Positions 54,652 through 63,765 of a stretch of 64,000 nt of DNA are shown piece after piece. A model generated the notes under the pieces. That model was not told where the DNA came from, did no database searches, and saw nothing but the letters and a program-made list of their open reading frames with translations. The first letter of the stretch is position 1, and the number at the start of each line of letters is the position of its first letter. The translations under genes and the position numbers were made by a program. The DNA is from Vibrio coralliilyticus ATCC BAA-450 (GTDB lineage: Bacteria; Pseudomonadota; Gammaproteobacteria; Enterobacterales; Vibrionaceae): assembly GCF_000176135.1 (NCBI RefSeq), contig NZ_ACZN01000020.1:1-64000 (forward strand), read 5' to 3'.

Positions 54652-56448
54652 TTAATCCCAGAAGTTCTTTGATTGCTGATCTTTTTCCATCTCGCGACCA
54701 AAAATTTCTTCCAGTTCTTTTCGGGCTTCTTTGGCTCTCATGGCCAATTGCTTGTCTTCGTGATGCTGAGGCAATAGTTCTTTCAACATCGCGTTATCTA
54801 ATTTTCTAAAGTGCGCTTCGGCTCGCTTGGCCTGATATGGGTGCATACCGAGCTCGGTTAACGCTTGACGGCCTAGGTCCAACGCCCCAAGGAAAGTTTC
54901 CCTTGAGTAGTTATCTACCCCGTGGCTCAGAAGCTGATAGGCTTCAACCCGACTTCGTGCCCGCGCCAGTAATTTAAGATGCGGGAAATGGTACTGACAC
55001 AAATCGACGATCTTCATGATCTCATCCGGCGAGTCGGTACAGATCACCATAGCTTCCGCTTTATCCGCTCCAGCAGCGCGCAGTAAGTCTAGCTGCGTGG
55101 CATCACCATAAAATACCTTGTAACCATACTTCCTAAGTAATTGGATTTGACTGGCGTCACTTTCAAGTACCGTCACGCGAATTTTGTTGGCGTACATCAG
55201 TCGGCCAACAATCTGACCAAAACGACCAAATCCGGCAATAATCACTCTTGGTTCACGGTTAACCACATCAGTGCGTAACGCTCCTGATTCATCAAAGTTC
55301 AAACCACGGGCATACCACTTACTTTGCGCCATCAATAACAGCGGAGTGGTGACCATAGACAAACTCACCACAACCAGTAGGAAAGCGGTTTGTTCCTGTG
55401 CCAATAAACCTTCCGCGCTTGCGGCGGTAAAAATTACAAACGCGAACTCACCACCCTGACTAAGAATGGCCGCCATCTTACTACGAGCTTTGGGTTTACT
55501 GCCTGCCAAGCGGGCTAAGAAGTAAAGAATGACCGCCTTGACAGCCACTAGCCCGAACACCGCCATCAGTACATTCCATGGCTCCAGTGCGAGCAAGCCT
55601 AAGTTCACCGCCATACCGACCGCAATAAAGAATAAACCTAGGAGTAGCCCTTTGAACGGCTCGATGGCAATTTCCAGCTCATGACGATACTCACTCTCTG
55701 CAAGGAGGACACCAGCAAGGAAAGTCCCTAGTGCCATAGAGAGACCAAGTTGCTGCATTAGCAGCGCAATTCCAATGACCAATAACAACGCAGCAACGGT
55801 AAACAGCTCGCGAACACCGCTAAGGACTACATAGCGAAACAGTGGGCGAAGTAAAAAGTGACCGCCGACCAGAAGGCCAATCACACCACCAAGCATCCAC
55901 ATCGCATCGAGCCAATCGCCTGCCGTATTCCCTGCCAGCACAGGCAAAATCGCCAGCATCGGAATCACCGCAATATCTTGGAAAAGCAACACGGCAAACC
56001 CTGACTGACCCGCTTCGCTCCCTGCCAGACCTCGCTCTTCAATCACTTTCAGCGCAATGGCGGTCGATGACAGCGCCAGCCCCATACCGATGACTAAGCT
56101 GGTTTGCCAACTGACTCCGGCGAGATTGGTTACACTCGCCAGCACGGCGGTGGTAATCACAACCTGTGCCCCGCCAAGCCCGAGAATTGGCCCTTTCATT
56201 TGCAACAGCTTTTTGGGATTCAGTTCGAGACCAATCAGGAAGAGCAGTAGAACCACACCAAATTCTGCAAAGTGAAGAATCGCTTCTACATCGCTAATAA
56301 GGCCTAGCCCCCATGGACCGATAGTAATACCAGCCAGCAGATAACCAAGTACAGACCCCAGTCCAAGACGCTGAGCCAATGGTACTGCCACTACTGCCGC
56401 GGTAAGAAAGATAACGCTGCTCTGAAGAAAATCATTTTCAAGTGCCAT
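54652..56448 (-). CDS. kefB: Glutathione-regulated potassium efflux antiporter KefB
   Basis: Inner-membrane K+/H+ antiporter (598 aa). About twelve membrane helices (1-375) contain LLFLIGLELNPKKLLQMKG and GTFLAGVLLAESEYRHELEI. The cytosolic RCK/TrkA-N domain begins VIIAGFGRFGQIVGRLMYAN near residue 400. In E. coli it opens when glutathione adducts replace glutathione, and KefG activates it. kefG overlaps by 11 bases upstream. A C-terminal helical tail follows the RCK domain. Confidence 0.94.
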   Translation of the reverse strand: MALENDFLQSSVIFLTAAVVAVPLAQRLGLGSVLGYLLAGITIGPWGLGLISDVEAILHFAEFGVVLLLFLIGLELNPKKLLQMKGPILGLGGAQVVITTAVLASVTNLAGVSWQTSLVIGMGLALSSTAIALKVIEERGLAGSEAGQSGFAVLLFQDIAVIPMLAILPVLAGNTAGDWLDAMWMLGGVIGLLVGGHFLLRPLFRYVVLSGVRELFTVAALLLVIGIALLMQQLGLSMALGTFLAGVLLAESEYRHELEIAIEPFKGLLLGLFFIAVGMAVNLGLLALEPWNVLMAVFGLVAVKAVILYFLARLAGSKPKARSKMAAILSQGGEFAFVIFTAASAEGLLAQEQTAFLLVVVSLSMVTTPLLLMAQSKWYARGLNFDESGALRTDVVNREPRVIIAGFGRFGQIVGRLMYANKIRVTVLESDASQIQLLRKYGYKVFYGDATQLDLLRAAGADKAEAMVICTDSPDEIMKIVDLCQYHFPHLKLLARARSRVEAYQLLSHGVDNYSRETFLGALDLGRQALTELGMHPYQAKRAEAHFRKLDNAMLKELLPQHHEDKQLAMRAKEARKELEEIFGREMEKDQQSKNFWD

Positions 56449-57031
56449 GAATTTCTCCTGAGGTTGAAGTCATAGTCGGGTTGAGCAGCCACTGGCGGTA
56501 CTTCTCAGCGTGCTGGTAGCGGTCCATATCGGAGACATTTCGTGCCCAGTAGAGCACCAAAGGCTCAATCCACGCCATCTGGCACAAGGCTGCTGTTAGC
56601 TCAAACGGCTGCAAAATTTCTGACAATGGATACTTGTTGTAACCTTCACTGCCAAAGGCATCTTCGTTACCACCCGTAGTAATCACGCTACGCCAATGTT
56701 TGCCTTTTAGTGCTTCACCCTTACCATAAGCAAACCCCTTACCGAGCACTCGATCCATCCACTCTTTAAGTAATGCAGGACAAGAATACATGTACAAAGG
56801 GTGCTGAAAAACGATCACCTCATGATCCAGCAAACGCTGCTGCTCCGCGTCCACATCAATAAAAAAGTCGGGGTAATGCGCATAGAGATCATGCACAGTG
56901 ACGTGATCAAGCGCGGTTATCTTCTTGATCATGACTTGGTTTGCGACAGAGCTTTGCGATTCAGGGTGAGCATAAATCACCAGCACTTTCGGTTTTTCAG
57001 GCGACTCAGTATTTAAATCGTTTACAGCCAT
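56438..57031 (-). CDS. kefG: KefG, ancillary oxidoreductase of KefB
   Basis: Flavodoxin-like NAD(P)H oxidoreductase subunit (197 aa) that activates KefB. KVLVIYAHPESQSSVANQVM near the start, VFQHPLYMYSCPALLKEWMD and the YWARN segment match E. coli KefG. Its stop lies inside the kefB start, so translation is coupled. ATG at 57031 is preferred; an upstream ATG at 57046 has a Shine-Dalgarno directly against it. Confidence 0.92.
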   Translation of the reverse strand: MAVNDLNTESPEKPKVLVIYAHPESQSSVANQVMIKKITALDHVTVHDLYAHYPDFFIDVDAEQQRLLDHEVIVFQHPLYMYSCPALLKEWMDRVLGKGFAYGKGEALKGKHWRSVITTGGNEDAFGSEGYNKYPLSEILQPFELTAALCQMAWIEPLVLYWARNVSDMDRYQHAEKYRQWLLNPTMTSTSGEIHGT

Positions 57032-57198
57032 TCCGTAAGCAGCCATCCTTTTGTTTTCAATACCTAAGTAGGCGTTAGGTACAATTTTATCGTTATCGGT
57101 TTGTTATACGTTGTTGTTAAGCATAACGCAATGATCGACATTTTATCTCATTCCCCCTACTATTCGACGCGACACGAGCAAGAATAAAGCACAAGATT

Positions 57199-59121
57199 AT
57201 GATTACCTTTTCTGACATCCAGCTGCTACGTGGCGGCAAGCCACTACTGGATCAAACCTCAGCAACCATTCACCCGGGCGACAAAGTCGGTCTAGTCGGT
57301 AAAAACGGCTGTGGTAAATCTACCCTGTTTGCATTAATTAAAGACGAATTATCGATTGATGCAGGCAACTTCAGCAAACCTTCACATTGGGAGCTCGCTT
57401 GGGTTGCGCAGGAAACGCCGGCACTGGAACGTCCAGCACTGGAATACGTCATTGATGGTGATCGAGAATACCGCGCATTAGAAGCTCAGCTTCTTCAAGC
57501 AGAACAAGCGGATAACGGCACACTGGTGGCTGAACTGCATGGCAAGATTGAGACAATCGGCGGGTACAGTATTCGTGCTCGCGCTGCTGAGCTGCTTGAT
57601 GGCTTAGGTTTCAGTCAGGAGCAGATGAGCTGGAACCTGACTCAGTTCTCTGGTGGTTGGCGCATGCGTCTCAACCTTGCTCAAGCACTTTTATGTCGCT
57701 CAGACTTACTACTGCTCGATGAGCCGACCAACCACTTAGACCTAGATGCGGTTATGTGGCTAGAGCGCTGGCTGCAAAACTACCCGGGGACACTGGTGTT
57801 GATCTCACACGATCGCGACTTCCTTGACCCGATCGTTGGTCGGATTATTCATATCGAGAACCAGCAGATGAACGAGTACACTGGTAACTACTCGTCATTC
57901 GAAGATCAGCGTGCGCAAAAACTGATCCTGCAACAAGCGCAGTATCAAAAGCAGCAGAAACAAATGGCGCACATGCAGAAGTATATCGACCGTTTCCGCT
58001 ACAAAGCTTCCAAAGCGCGTCAGGCACAAAGCCGAATTAAAGCGTTAGATCGTTTGGAAAAGGTATTACCTGCTCAATTTGATAACCCATTCAGTTTCGA
58101 ATTTCGCGATCCTGATTCGCTACCCAATCCCATAATCATGATGGATGAGGTGTCTGCGGGGTATGGTGACAACCTTATCTTGGAAAAAATTCGCCTCAAT
58201 CTGGTTCCGGGGAGCCGTATTGGTCTGCTTGGCCGAAATGGTGCTGGTAAATCTACGCTGATTAAACTGCTGTCAGGTGAGCTCAACAGTCAAGGAGGCG
58301 ATCTGACTTACTCGCAAGGGGTTAAGATTGGTTACTTCGCTCAGCACCAACTCGAAACCTTGCACCCTGAGGAAACGCCTCTCCAGCATATGATGCAAAT
58401 CGCGCCGGATAAGAATGAACTGGAATTGCGTAATTACCTCGGCAGTTTCGGCTTTCAAGGTGATAAAGCATTAGAGAAAGTGGCGCCTTTCTCAGGGGGA
58501 GAAAAAGCACGCTTAGTGTTGGCACTGATCGTATGGCAAAAGCCCAACTTGCTGCTGCTCGATGAACCGACCAACCACTTAGACTTGGACATGCGTCAGG
58601 CCCTGACTCTCGCACTGCAAACATTTGAAGGGGCGATGGTGATTGTCTCGCACGACCGTTATCTCCTGCGCGCCACAACCGATGATCTTTATTTGGTCCA
58701 TGATCGTCAGGTAGCACCATTCGATGGCGACCTGAACGATTACTATAAATGGCTGACAGAGCAGCAAAAAGCAGAGCGCCGTGAAGCACAATCTGCCCAG
58801 CCAGAAAAGAGCAGCACCCATAGCGCGGCTGCCAAGAAAGAGCAAAAACGCCGCGAAGCAGAATTTCGTAAACAAACCGCTCCGATTCGCAAGACATTGA
58901 CCAAATTGGAAGCTCAGATGGAAACTTTGGGCACTCAATTAGCGGAAGCAGAGACGCAATTATCTGATAACTCACTGTATGAAGCGGAAAATAAAGCTAA
59001 ACTTAATCAGGTATTAACCGCCCAGAGCCAAGCCAAAACCGAACTGGAAGACATCGAAATGGAGTGGATGGCACTGCAAGAAGATCTGGAGCAGATGGAA
59101 CAGGAGTTTACTAGCCAATGA
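57199..59121 (+). CDS. yheS: ABC-F ATPase YheS
   Basis: Soluble ABC-F protein (640 aa) with two ATPase cassettes and no membrane part, expected to act on the ribosome. Cassette 1: Walker A GKNGCGKST, signature FSGGWRMRLNLAQA, Walker B LLLLDEPTNHLDLDAV. The inter-domain arm is helical and rich in Gln/Lys (QYQKQQKQMAHMQKYIDRFR). Cassette 2: GRNGAGKST, FSGGEKARLVLA, LLLDEPTNHLDLDMR. A coiled-coil C-terminus follows (about 535-640). Divergent from kefG, as in E. coli. Confidence 0.95.
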   Translation: MITFSDIQLLRGGKPLLDQTSATIHPGDKVGLVGKNGCGKSTLFALIKDELSIDAGNFSKPSHWELAWVAQETPALERPALEYVIDGDREYRALEAQLLQAEQADNGTLVAELHGKIETIGGYSIRARAAELLDGLGFSQEQMSWNLTQFSGGWRMRLNLAQALLCRSDLLLLDEPTNHLDLDAVMWLERWLQNYPGTLVLISHDRDFLDPIVGRIIHIENQQMNEYTGNYSSFEDQRAQKLILQQAQYQKQQKQMAHMQKYIDRFRYKASKARQAQSRIKALDRLEKVLPAQFDNPFSFEFRDPDSLPNPIIMMDEVSAGYGDNLILEKIRLNLVPGSRIGLLGRNGAGKSTLIKLLSGELNSQGGDLTYSQGVKIGYFAQHQLETLHPEETPLQHMMQIAPDKNELELRNYLGSFGFQGDKALEKVAPFSGGEKARLVLALIVWQKPNLLLLDEPTNHLDLDMRQALTLALQTFEGAMVIVSHDRYLLRATTDDLYLVHDRQVAPFDGDLNDYYKWLTEQQKAERREAQSAQPEKSSTHSAAAKKEQKRREAEFRKQTAPIRKTLTKLEAQMETLGTQLAEAETQLSDNSLYEAENKAKLNQVLTAQSQAKTELEDIEMEWMALQEDLEQMEQEFTSQ

Positions 59122-59594
59122 GCTCAAAGCACGTATCAGTATCGCTAACCCTAGAACGCTTATGGCAGTTCAGTCTGCAATATTACAGTGTTCGAGAAGT
59201 GAAAGATGCGTGCCTCAATTTACAAAACCAGTTCAAAGGTAATGTTAACCTGCTGCTGCTACTCAAATGGCTTGATGAGCAGCAGGCTGCCTTTCTCGAT
59301 GAAGACTGGCATAAAGTCGAAGAGTGTCTAGGTCGTTCAGAAACCCTGTTACACAGCTATCGAGACCTACGTCGTAAACTCAAATCCCATGTAACGGATA
59401 CCCTCTACAGAGAATCCTTACAGTTCGAATTACAACTTGAAAAGCAACAGCAGTCTGATCTGGTCGACTGCATAAACAGTATAGAATTACAGACGAATCA
59501 AGCTGAACCGCTGACGTTGAGATATTGTCGTCAGCTTGGCGGAGAACATTTGCACGACGTTTTTGCCCATTCCATCGATGACCTCACCCACTGA
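59118..59594 (+). CDS. TIGR02444 (DUF2390) family protein
   Basis: A 158-aa all-helical soluble protein: LWQFSLQYYSVREVKDACLN near the start and LLLLLKWLDEQ are typical of TIGR02444. No motif suggests an enzyme. Its ATG overlaps the yheS stop (ATGA), so it is co-translated. The family usually sits in this position in vibrios; function unknown. Confidence 0.82.
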   Translation: MSSKHVSVSLTLERLWQFSLQYYSVREVKDACLNLQNQFKGNVNLLLLLKWLDEQQAAFLDEDWHKVEECLGRSETLLHSYRDLRRKLKSHVTDTLYRESLQFELQLEKQQQSDLVDCINSIELQTNQAEPLTLRYCRQLGGEHLHDVFAHSIDDLTH

Positions 59595-59605
59595 TAGGCG
59601 TTCTT

Positions 59606-60583
59606 ATGACTCAATTTATTGCTGCCAAAGGATTAGCCAATCCTCATCTGCAAACTCTGGCGCCGCGTTTTATTCGTAAGAAAGCGCTGTTTGAACCGCT
59701 TTGGCAAACGCTCAGCACACCGGATGGTGATTTTCTCGATCTGGCTTGGAGTGAAGACTGGCAAACCGAGCAAGCTAAGAAAAAGCCTGTGTTTGTCTTG
59801 TTTCATGGACTAGAAGGCTGCTTTTACAGTCCTTACGCGAATGGTTTGATGCACGCCTTTTCTCAACATGGCTGGCTGTCCGTGATGATGCATTTTCGCG
59901 GCTGCAGCGGTAAGCCTAACCATCGTGCACGAGCGTATCATTCAGGTGAAGTAGAAGATGCACGTTTCTTCCTTGAGCAGCTAAATCAACAGCTACCGAA
60001 TCAAACTAAAGTCGCGGTAGGAATTTCTCTTGGTGGCAACATGCTGGCTAACTATCTGGCGCAATATAATCAAGAGCCCCTACTTTCTGCAGCGACCATC
60101 GTCTCGGCGCCGCTCGATCTATCAGCCTGTTCAGAGCGTATCGAGAAAGGCTTTTCCAAGGTGTACAAAACATACCTGCTCTCATCTTTGAAGAAAAATG
60201 CTCTGCGTAAACATCACCTAATTAAAGGCGAGCTCGATGTCTCTTACCAGAGCATTAAGCGTGTCACTAAGCTGTTTGAATTTGACGACTTAATTACCGC
60301 TCCTTTACATGGCTTTAAAGACGCACAGGATTACTATCAAAGGTGCTCCGGTATTCATCGACTCAAAGACATTCGCATACCGACACAAATCATTCATGCC
60401 AAAGACGACCCTTTCATGACGGATGCCGTCATCCCTAAATACGTCTTGCCATATAACATAGACTACCGACTGTTCGAGCAAGGTGGTCATGTCGGATTTT
60501 TAACGGGCAGTGCTCTCAAACCAAGATTCTGGTTAGAAGAAGCGTTACCTGCCTACTATCAAAGTCTGGCGGTTTCTGGATAA
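59606..60583 (+). CDS. yheT: Alpha/beta hydrolase YheT
   Basis: A 325-aa alpha/beta-hydrolase of the UPF0017/YheT group. Features: FVLFHGLEGCFYSPYANGLM (oxyanion region), nucleophile elbow VGISLGGNML, Asp in IIHAKDDPFM and catalytic His in EQGGHVGFLTG. No signal peptide. Its substrate is unknown; relatives hydrolyse esters. Eleven bases after the TIGR02444 gene; same order as E. coli yheS-yheT-yheU. Confidence 0.92.
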   Translation: MTQFIAAKGLANPHLQTLAPRFIRKKALFEPLWQTLSTPDGDFLDLAWSEDWQTEQAKKKPVFVLFHGLEGCFYSPYANGLMHAFSQHGWLSVMMHFRGCSGKPNHRARAYHSGEVEDARFFLEQLNQQLPNQTKVAVGISLGGNMLANYLAQYNQEPLLSAATIVSAPLDLSACSERIEKGFSKVYKTYLLSSLKKNALRKHHLIKGELDVSYQSIKRVTKLFEFDDLITAPLHGFKDAQDYYQRCSGIHRLKDIRIPTQIIHAKDDPFMTDAVIPKYVLPYNIDYRLFEQGGHVGFLTGSALKPRFWLEEALPAYYQSLAVSG

Positions 60584-60622
60584 TAGCCCACCAACTTTCG
60601 ACCATAAAAGACAGAGGTATTT

Positions 60623-60835
60623 ATGATCGTCCCATGGCAACAAATTGATCCAGAGACACTGGAAAACCTGATTCGTGAATTCGTTCTGCGTGAAGGCACT
60701 GACTACGGTGAGATGGAAATTTCCCTGCAAGATAAAGTCGATCAGATTAAGGCTCAGCTTGAATCCGGTGAAGCCGTTGTGGTGTTCTCTGAGCTTCACG
60801 AAACTGTCGATATCCAGCTCAAACAAAAGTTCTAA
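60623..60835 (+). CDS. yheU: YheU family protein
   Basis: A 70-aa protein matching the UPF0270/YheU family from MIVPWQQIDPETLENLIREF onward. Acidic and soluble; function unknown. Follows yheT by 39 bases with an AGAGG site. Confidence 0.93.
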   Translation: MIVPWQQIDPETLENLIREFVLREGTDYGEMEISLQDKVDQIKAQLESGEAVVVFSELHETVDIQLKQKF

Positions 60836-60923
60836 CTTTAAAACACAGCATACCGTGCCCTTGCATTAAAGCGTGTTATAGTGACATGCAACAAGGGACA
60901 GTTATTTACAGACAAGGTTTGTC

Positions 60924-61862
60924 ATGTCAGCAAAACATCCGATCATTGCCGTCACTGGTTCATCTGGTGCAGGTACTACCACGACATCTGAAGCATTCCG
61001 CAAAATGTTCAACATGATGAGCGTTAAGCCCGCTTGGGTAGAAGGTGATAGTTTTCACCGTTTTACTCGCCCAGAGATGGACGTTGAAATTCGTAAGGCC
61101 CGTGAACAGGGTCGTCACATTAGTTACTTTGGCCCGCAGGCAAACGACTTCCCAGCGCTTGCTGAATTTTTCCGTAAATACGGTAACGAAGGAACCGGGC
61201 AAGTACGCCGTTATCTGCACACGTTTGATGAAGCCGTACCGTACAACCAGATGCCGGGAACCTTTACGCCTTGGCAAGAACTACCAGAGAACTCCGATGT
61301 ACTGTTTTATGAAGGTCTGCACGGTGGCGTAGTTGATGGCGATGTTAACGTGGCTCAGCATGTCGACTTTCTGATTGGCATGGTACCCATTGTTAACTTG
61401 GAATGGATACAAAAGTTCGTTCGAGATACCCGAGATCGTGGTCACTCTCGTGAGGCCGTGATGGATTCTATTGTCCGTTCGATGGACGACTACCTTAACT
61501 ATATCACTCCCCAGTTCTCGCGAACTCATATCAACTTCCAGCGCGTTCCAACAGTCGACACATCTAACCCACTCAACGCCAAAGGCATACCGAGCCTAGA
61601 TGAAAGCTTTGTCGTGATTCGCCTGCGCGGAATTAAGAACGTCGATTTCCCTTACCTACTGGCAATGATTGATGGTTCGTTTATGTCTCGCCACAACACG
61701 CTCGTGGTACCGGGCGGCAAAATGAGTTTCGCGGTCGAGTTGATTGTTCGCCCGATCTTGCAACAGTTAATCGAAACCGGAAAAATGGCTAAGACTCGCG
61801 TTATAAACACGATTACTTTTCATACCGTGATCATGTGCACATTTTTGCGTACAAAATCGTAA
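60924..61862 (+). CDS. prkB: Phosphoribulokinase-like PrkB with frameshifted 3' end
   Basis: P-loop kinase of the PrkB/uridine-kinase type, 312 aa as read here. P-loop GSSGAGTTTT (residues 12-21), VEGDSFHR, FYEGLHGG and GHSREAVMDSI are clear. E. coli and other PrkB proteins are 289 aa and end near TGKIG. Here the codons GGA AAA ATG GCT AAG lead through a 26-residue extension without similarity; adding one T after ATT would give GGA AAA ATT GGC TAA and a normal stop. So a one-base deletion (or sequencing error) near 61784-61787 is likely. The substrate of PrkB is uncertain; it is not part of a Calvin cycle here. Confidence 0.85.
   Translation: MSAKHPIIAVTGSSGAGTTTTSEAFRKMFNMMSVKPAWVEGDSFHRFTRPEMDVEIRKAREQGRHISYFGPQANDFPALAEFFRKYGNEGTGQVRRYLHTFDEAVPYNQMPGTFTPWQELPENSDVLFYEGLHGGVVDGDVNVAQHVDFLIGMVPIVNLEWIQKFVRDTRDRGHSREAVMDSIVRSMDDYLNYITPQFSRTHINFQRVPTVDTSNPLNAKGIPSLDESFVVIRLRGIKNVDFPYLLAMIDGSFMSRHNTLVVPGGKMSFAVELIVRPILQQLIETGKMAKTRVINTITFHTVIMCTFLRTKS
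61826..61841 (+). promoter_or_regulatory. CRP-binding site upstream of crp
   Basis: CGTGATCATGTGCACA matches TGTGA-N6-TCACA in 8 of 10 positions. It lies about 90 bases before the crp -35 and inside the extra 3' part of the prkB frame, which suggests that part is normally regulatory DNA. Autoregulation of crp is known in E. coli. Confidence 0.6.
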
Positions 61863-61932
61863 GGTGTACCCGATTAAAATCAAGAAATCGATTTCAAAAA
61901 AAGATACTATTTGAAACCGAAACAAAGATGGC

Positions 61933-61961
61933 TTGCAGCATTTGAAAAGTGCTCTTATCCT
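61933..61961 (+). promoter_or_regulatory. Probable crp promoter
   Basis: TTGCAG (61933-61938) and TATCCT (61956-61961) with a 17-base spacer, about 74 bases before the crp ATG. The -10 matches consensus in four of six positions. Confidence 0.5.
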
Positions 61962-62034
61962 AGTAGGTCTTGATTCAAGGCTTAGCTAAAACATGGAAAG
62001 CAGCAAGCGTACCCTGCAGAGGAAGTGAGATATT

Positions 62035-62667
62035 ATGGTTCTAGGTAAACCTCAAACCGATCCAACATTAGAGTGGTTCCTTTCACACTGTCATATTCAT
62101 AAGTACCCGTCAAAAAGCACGCTGATCCACGCGGGCGAAAAAGCAGAGACTCTTTACTACATTGTTAAAGGTTCTGTTGCAGTACTTATCAAAGACGAAG
62201 AAGGTAAGGAAATGATCCTTTCTTACCTAAACCAAGGTGACTTTATCGGTGAACTTGGTTTATTCGAAGAAGACCAAGAGCGTACGGCATGGGTTCGTGC
62301 GAAATCTCCTTGTGAAGTAGCAGAAATTTCATTCAAGAAATTCCGTCAGCTAATCCAAGTTAACCCTGACATCCTAATGCGCCTGTCTGCACAAATGGCA
62401 AGCCGTCTACAGGTAACCAGTCAGAAAGTGGGTGACTTGGCATTCCTAGACGTAACAGGCCGCATCGCGCAAACACTGCTTAACCTGGCAAAACAGCCAG
62501 ATGCAATGACACACCCAGACGGCATGCAGATCAAGATCACTCGTCAGGAAATCGGTCAGATTGTTGGCTGTTCTCGTGAAACAGTAGGTCGTATCTTGAA
62601 GATGCTAGAAGAGCAGAACCTAATTTCTGCCCATGGTAAGACAATCGTTGTTTACGGAACTCGTTAA
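62035..62667 (+). CDS. crp: cAMP receptor protein CRP
   Basis: Global regulator CRP (210 aa, the E. coli length). The cAMP-binding barrel has GELGLFEEDQERTAWVRAK, where Thr replaces the Ser that contacts cAMP in E. coli, a change I recall as normal in vibrios; VTSQK keeps the Thr-Ser pair of the C-helix. The recognition helix RQEIGQIVGCSRETVGRILK is the same as in E. coli. Own promoter, CRP site and terminator. In vibrios CRP also affects competence, biofilm and quorum sensing; those are known facts, not visible here. Confidence 0.98.
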   Translation: MVLGKPQTDPTLEWFLSHCHIHKYPSKSTLIHAGEKAETLYYIVKGSVAVLIKDEEGKEMILSYLNQGDFIGELGLFEEDQERTAWVRAKSPCEVAEISFKKFRQLIQVNPDILMRLSAQMASRLQVTSQKVGDLAFLDVTGRIAQTLLNLAKQPDAMTHPDGMQIKITRQEIGQIVGCSRETVGRILKMLEEQNLISAHGKTIVVYGTR

Positions 62668-62691
62668 TTTCGATTAACCGCTAAAATTTTA

Positions 62692-62725
62692 AAAGCCACC
62701 AATGGAAACATTGGTGGCTTTTTTG
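62692..62725 (+). terminator. Terminator of crp
   Basis: Hairpin AAAGCCACCAATG / CATTGGTGGCTTT followed by T on the plus strand. Confidence 0.92.
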
Positions 62726-62795
62726 TTTATATCGGATCCAGGAACCGGAAAGGACTTCTCGACTCCATCGGGAGAGAAGCCCGTTCTCGTCTATC

Positions 62796-63587
62796 TTATC
62801 CGTTAGTACTTTCGAAAATCTTGTCAGCAGAAGCAGCAACGAATCCTGGGTAAAGTTCACCGTTACTCATTGGGTAACGCTTAGCAAACTCATAGAAGCC
62901 ACCAGGAACCATCTCAGTCCCTTCAGTGAAGGTCACTGGTACTTTATCCGCCATGGTAGAAGATTGCTCAAGCAGCACGTCCGGCGAGCCTTTCACTTCA
63001 CCGCCTGATTCATTGATCGTAAAGCCAGCTTCACGTAGGTGGTCATTAACACCTTTCACTTCTTCAAAAGCGTCCAGCTGATTCACGCTAACCGTAAAGT
63101 GGTTAGCACCGTAGCCGTGTGCTGCTAGCCAAGAAGCGTATTCACTCTCTTTTGCCAGCAACTGGTAATCAGCAAAACTCAGATCCCATAAACGCCCACC
63201 AGACAAGAACTCATGACCTTTTAGCTTATCGGTGTCCAATTGCTCAACCAGCTTGGCAACGATGGCCTGAAGCTCTGGAGAACACTCGTTCACTTTTAGC
63301 TCACTGATAAAAACTTTTGGCTGTTTCGGGTCTGGATGCTCAAAGTGCTTCGCCACTAACTTCTTACTTTCGAACTCGTAATCACCGCACGGCTTATAGC
63401 CAGCGTCGATAAACGGTTTGGCCAGTGTCTCAATCCCCAAAGGTGCGACATTAAATGTACGCAGCGCAATGTGGTCATTGATCAATGGCTCATTTTCCTG
63501 AAGCAGATGGTGAACTTTATCAGCAGAGGGACATAAGCGTTGAATATAGTCATTCCATAACGACTGGAATAAAACTTGTGGCGTCAT
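62796..63587 (-). CDS. DUF1338 protein, 2-oxoadipate dioxygenase/decarboxylase-like
   Basis: A 263-aa soluble protein of the DUF1338 family, whose studied member HglS converts 2-oxoadipate to 2-hydroxyglutarate in lysine breakdown using Fe(II). Likely metal ligands are His39 (DHIALRTF), His163 (GANHFTVSV) and Glu233 (FYEFAKR). It is shorter than HglS, so it may have a different substrate. It lies just after astD on the same strand, beyond a terminator and an inverted repeat. Start ATG follows a strong AAGGAGG site. Confidence 0.85.
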   Translation of the reverse strand: MTPQVLFQSLWNDYIQRLCPSADKVHHLLQENEPLINDHIALRTFNVAPLGIETLAKPFIDAGYKPCGDYEFESKKLVAKHFEHPDPKQPKVFISELKVNECSPELQAIVAKLVEQLDTDKLKGHEFLSGGRLWDLSFADYQLLAKESEYASWLAAHGYGANHFTVSVNQLDAFEEVKGVNDHLREAGFTINESGGEVKGSPDVLLEQSSTMADKVPVTFTEGTEMVPGGFYEFAKRYPMSNGELYPGFVAASADKIFESTNG

Positions 63588-63656
63588 AACGCCTCCTTGT
63601 TTGGGTTTGTCTACGTTAACGGAGTTATATTTATTGTTTATTTGATTTTATAAATG

Positions 63657-63700
63657 AGGCTATCTGACCAAATTTGTCCAGAAATCTGATCAGATAGCCT
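63657..63700. repeat. Inverted repeat between astD and the DUF1338 gene
   Basis: Perfect 11-bp arms AGGCTATCTGA (63657-63667) and TCAGATAGCCT (63690-63700) around a 22-base loop, with no T run. It could be a regulator site or an mRNA hairpin in the leader of the DUF1338 gene. Confidence 0.55.
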
Positions 63701-63715
63701 TCAACCTGTGACGTT

Positions 63716-63741
63716 TAAAAACCTCCCCAAAAAGAGAGGTG
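63716..63741 (-). terminator. Terminator of astD
   Basis: Minus-strand hairpin ACCTCTC / GGGGAGGT with a TTTTT loop and a T run after it, 25 bases past the astD stop. Confidence 0.75.
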
Positions 63742-63765
63742 GTAAGGGAAACCCTTAAAATATTT

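Noticed and set aside
57060..57135. Integron-type attC site (GTTAGGT followed by AAGCATAACG)
   Set aside because: The R' and R'' boxes do not pair correctly, and there is no cassette array around it.
62731..62790. Hairpin GGACTTCTC / GAGAGAAGCCC after crp as a second terminator
   Set aside because: Arms are imperfect and there is no T run; the crp terminator at 62692-62725 is sufficient.
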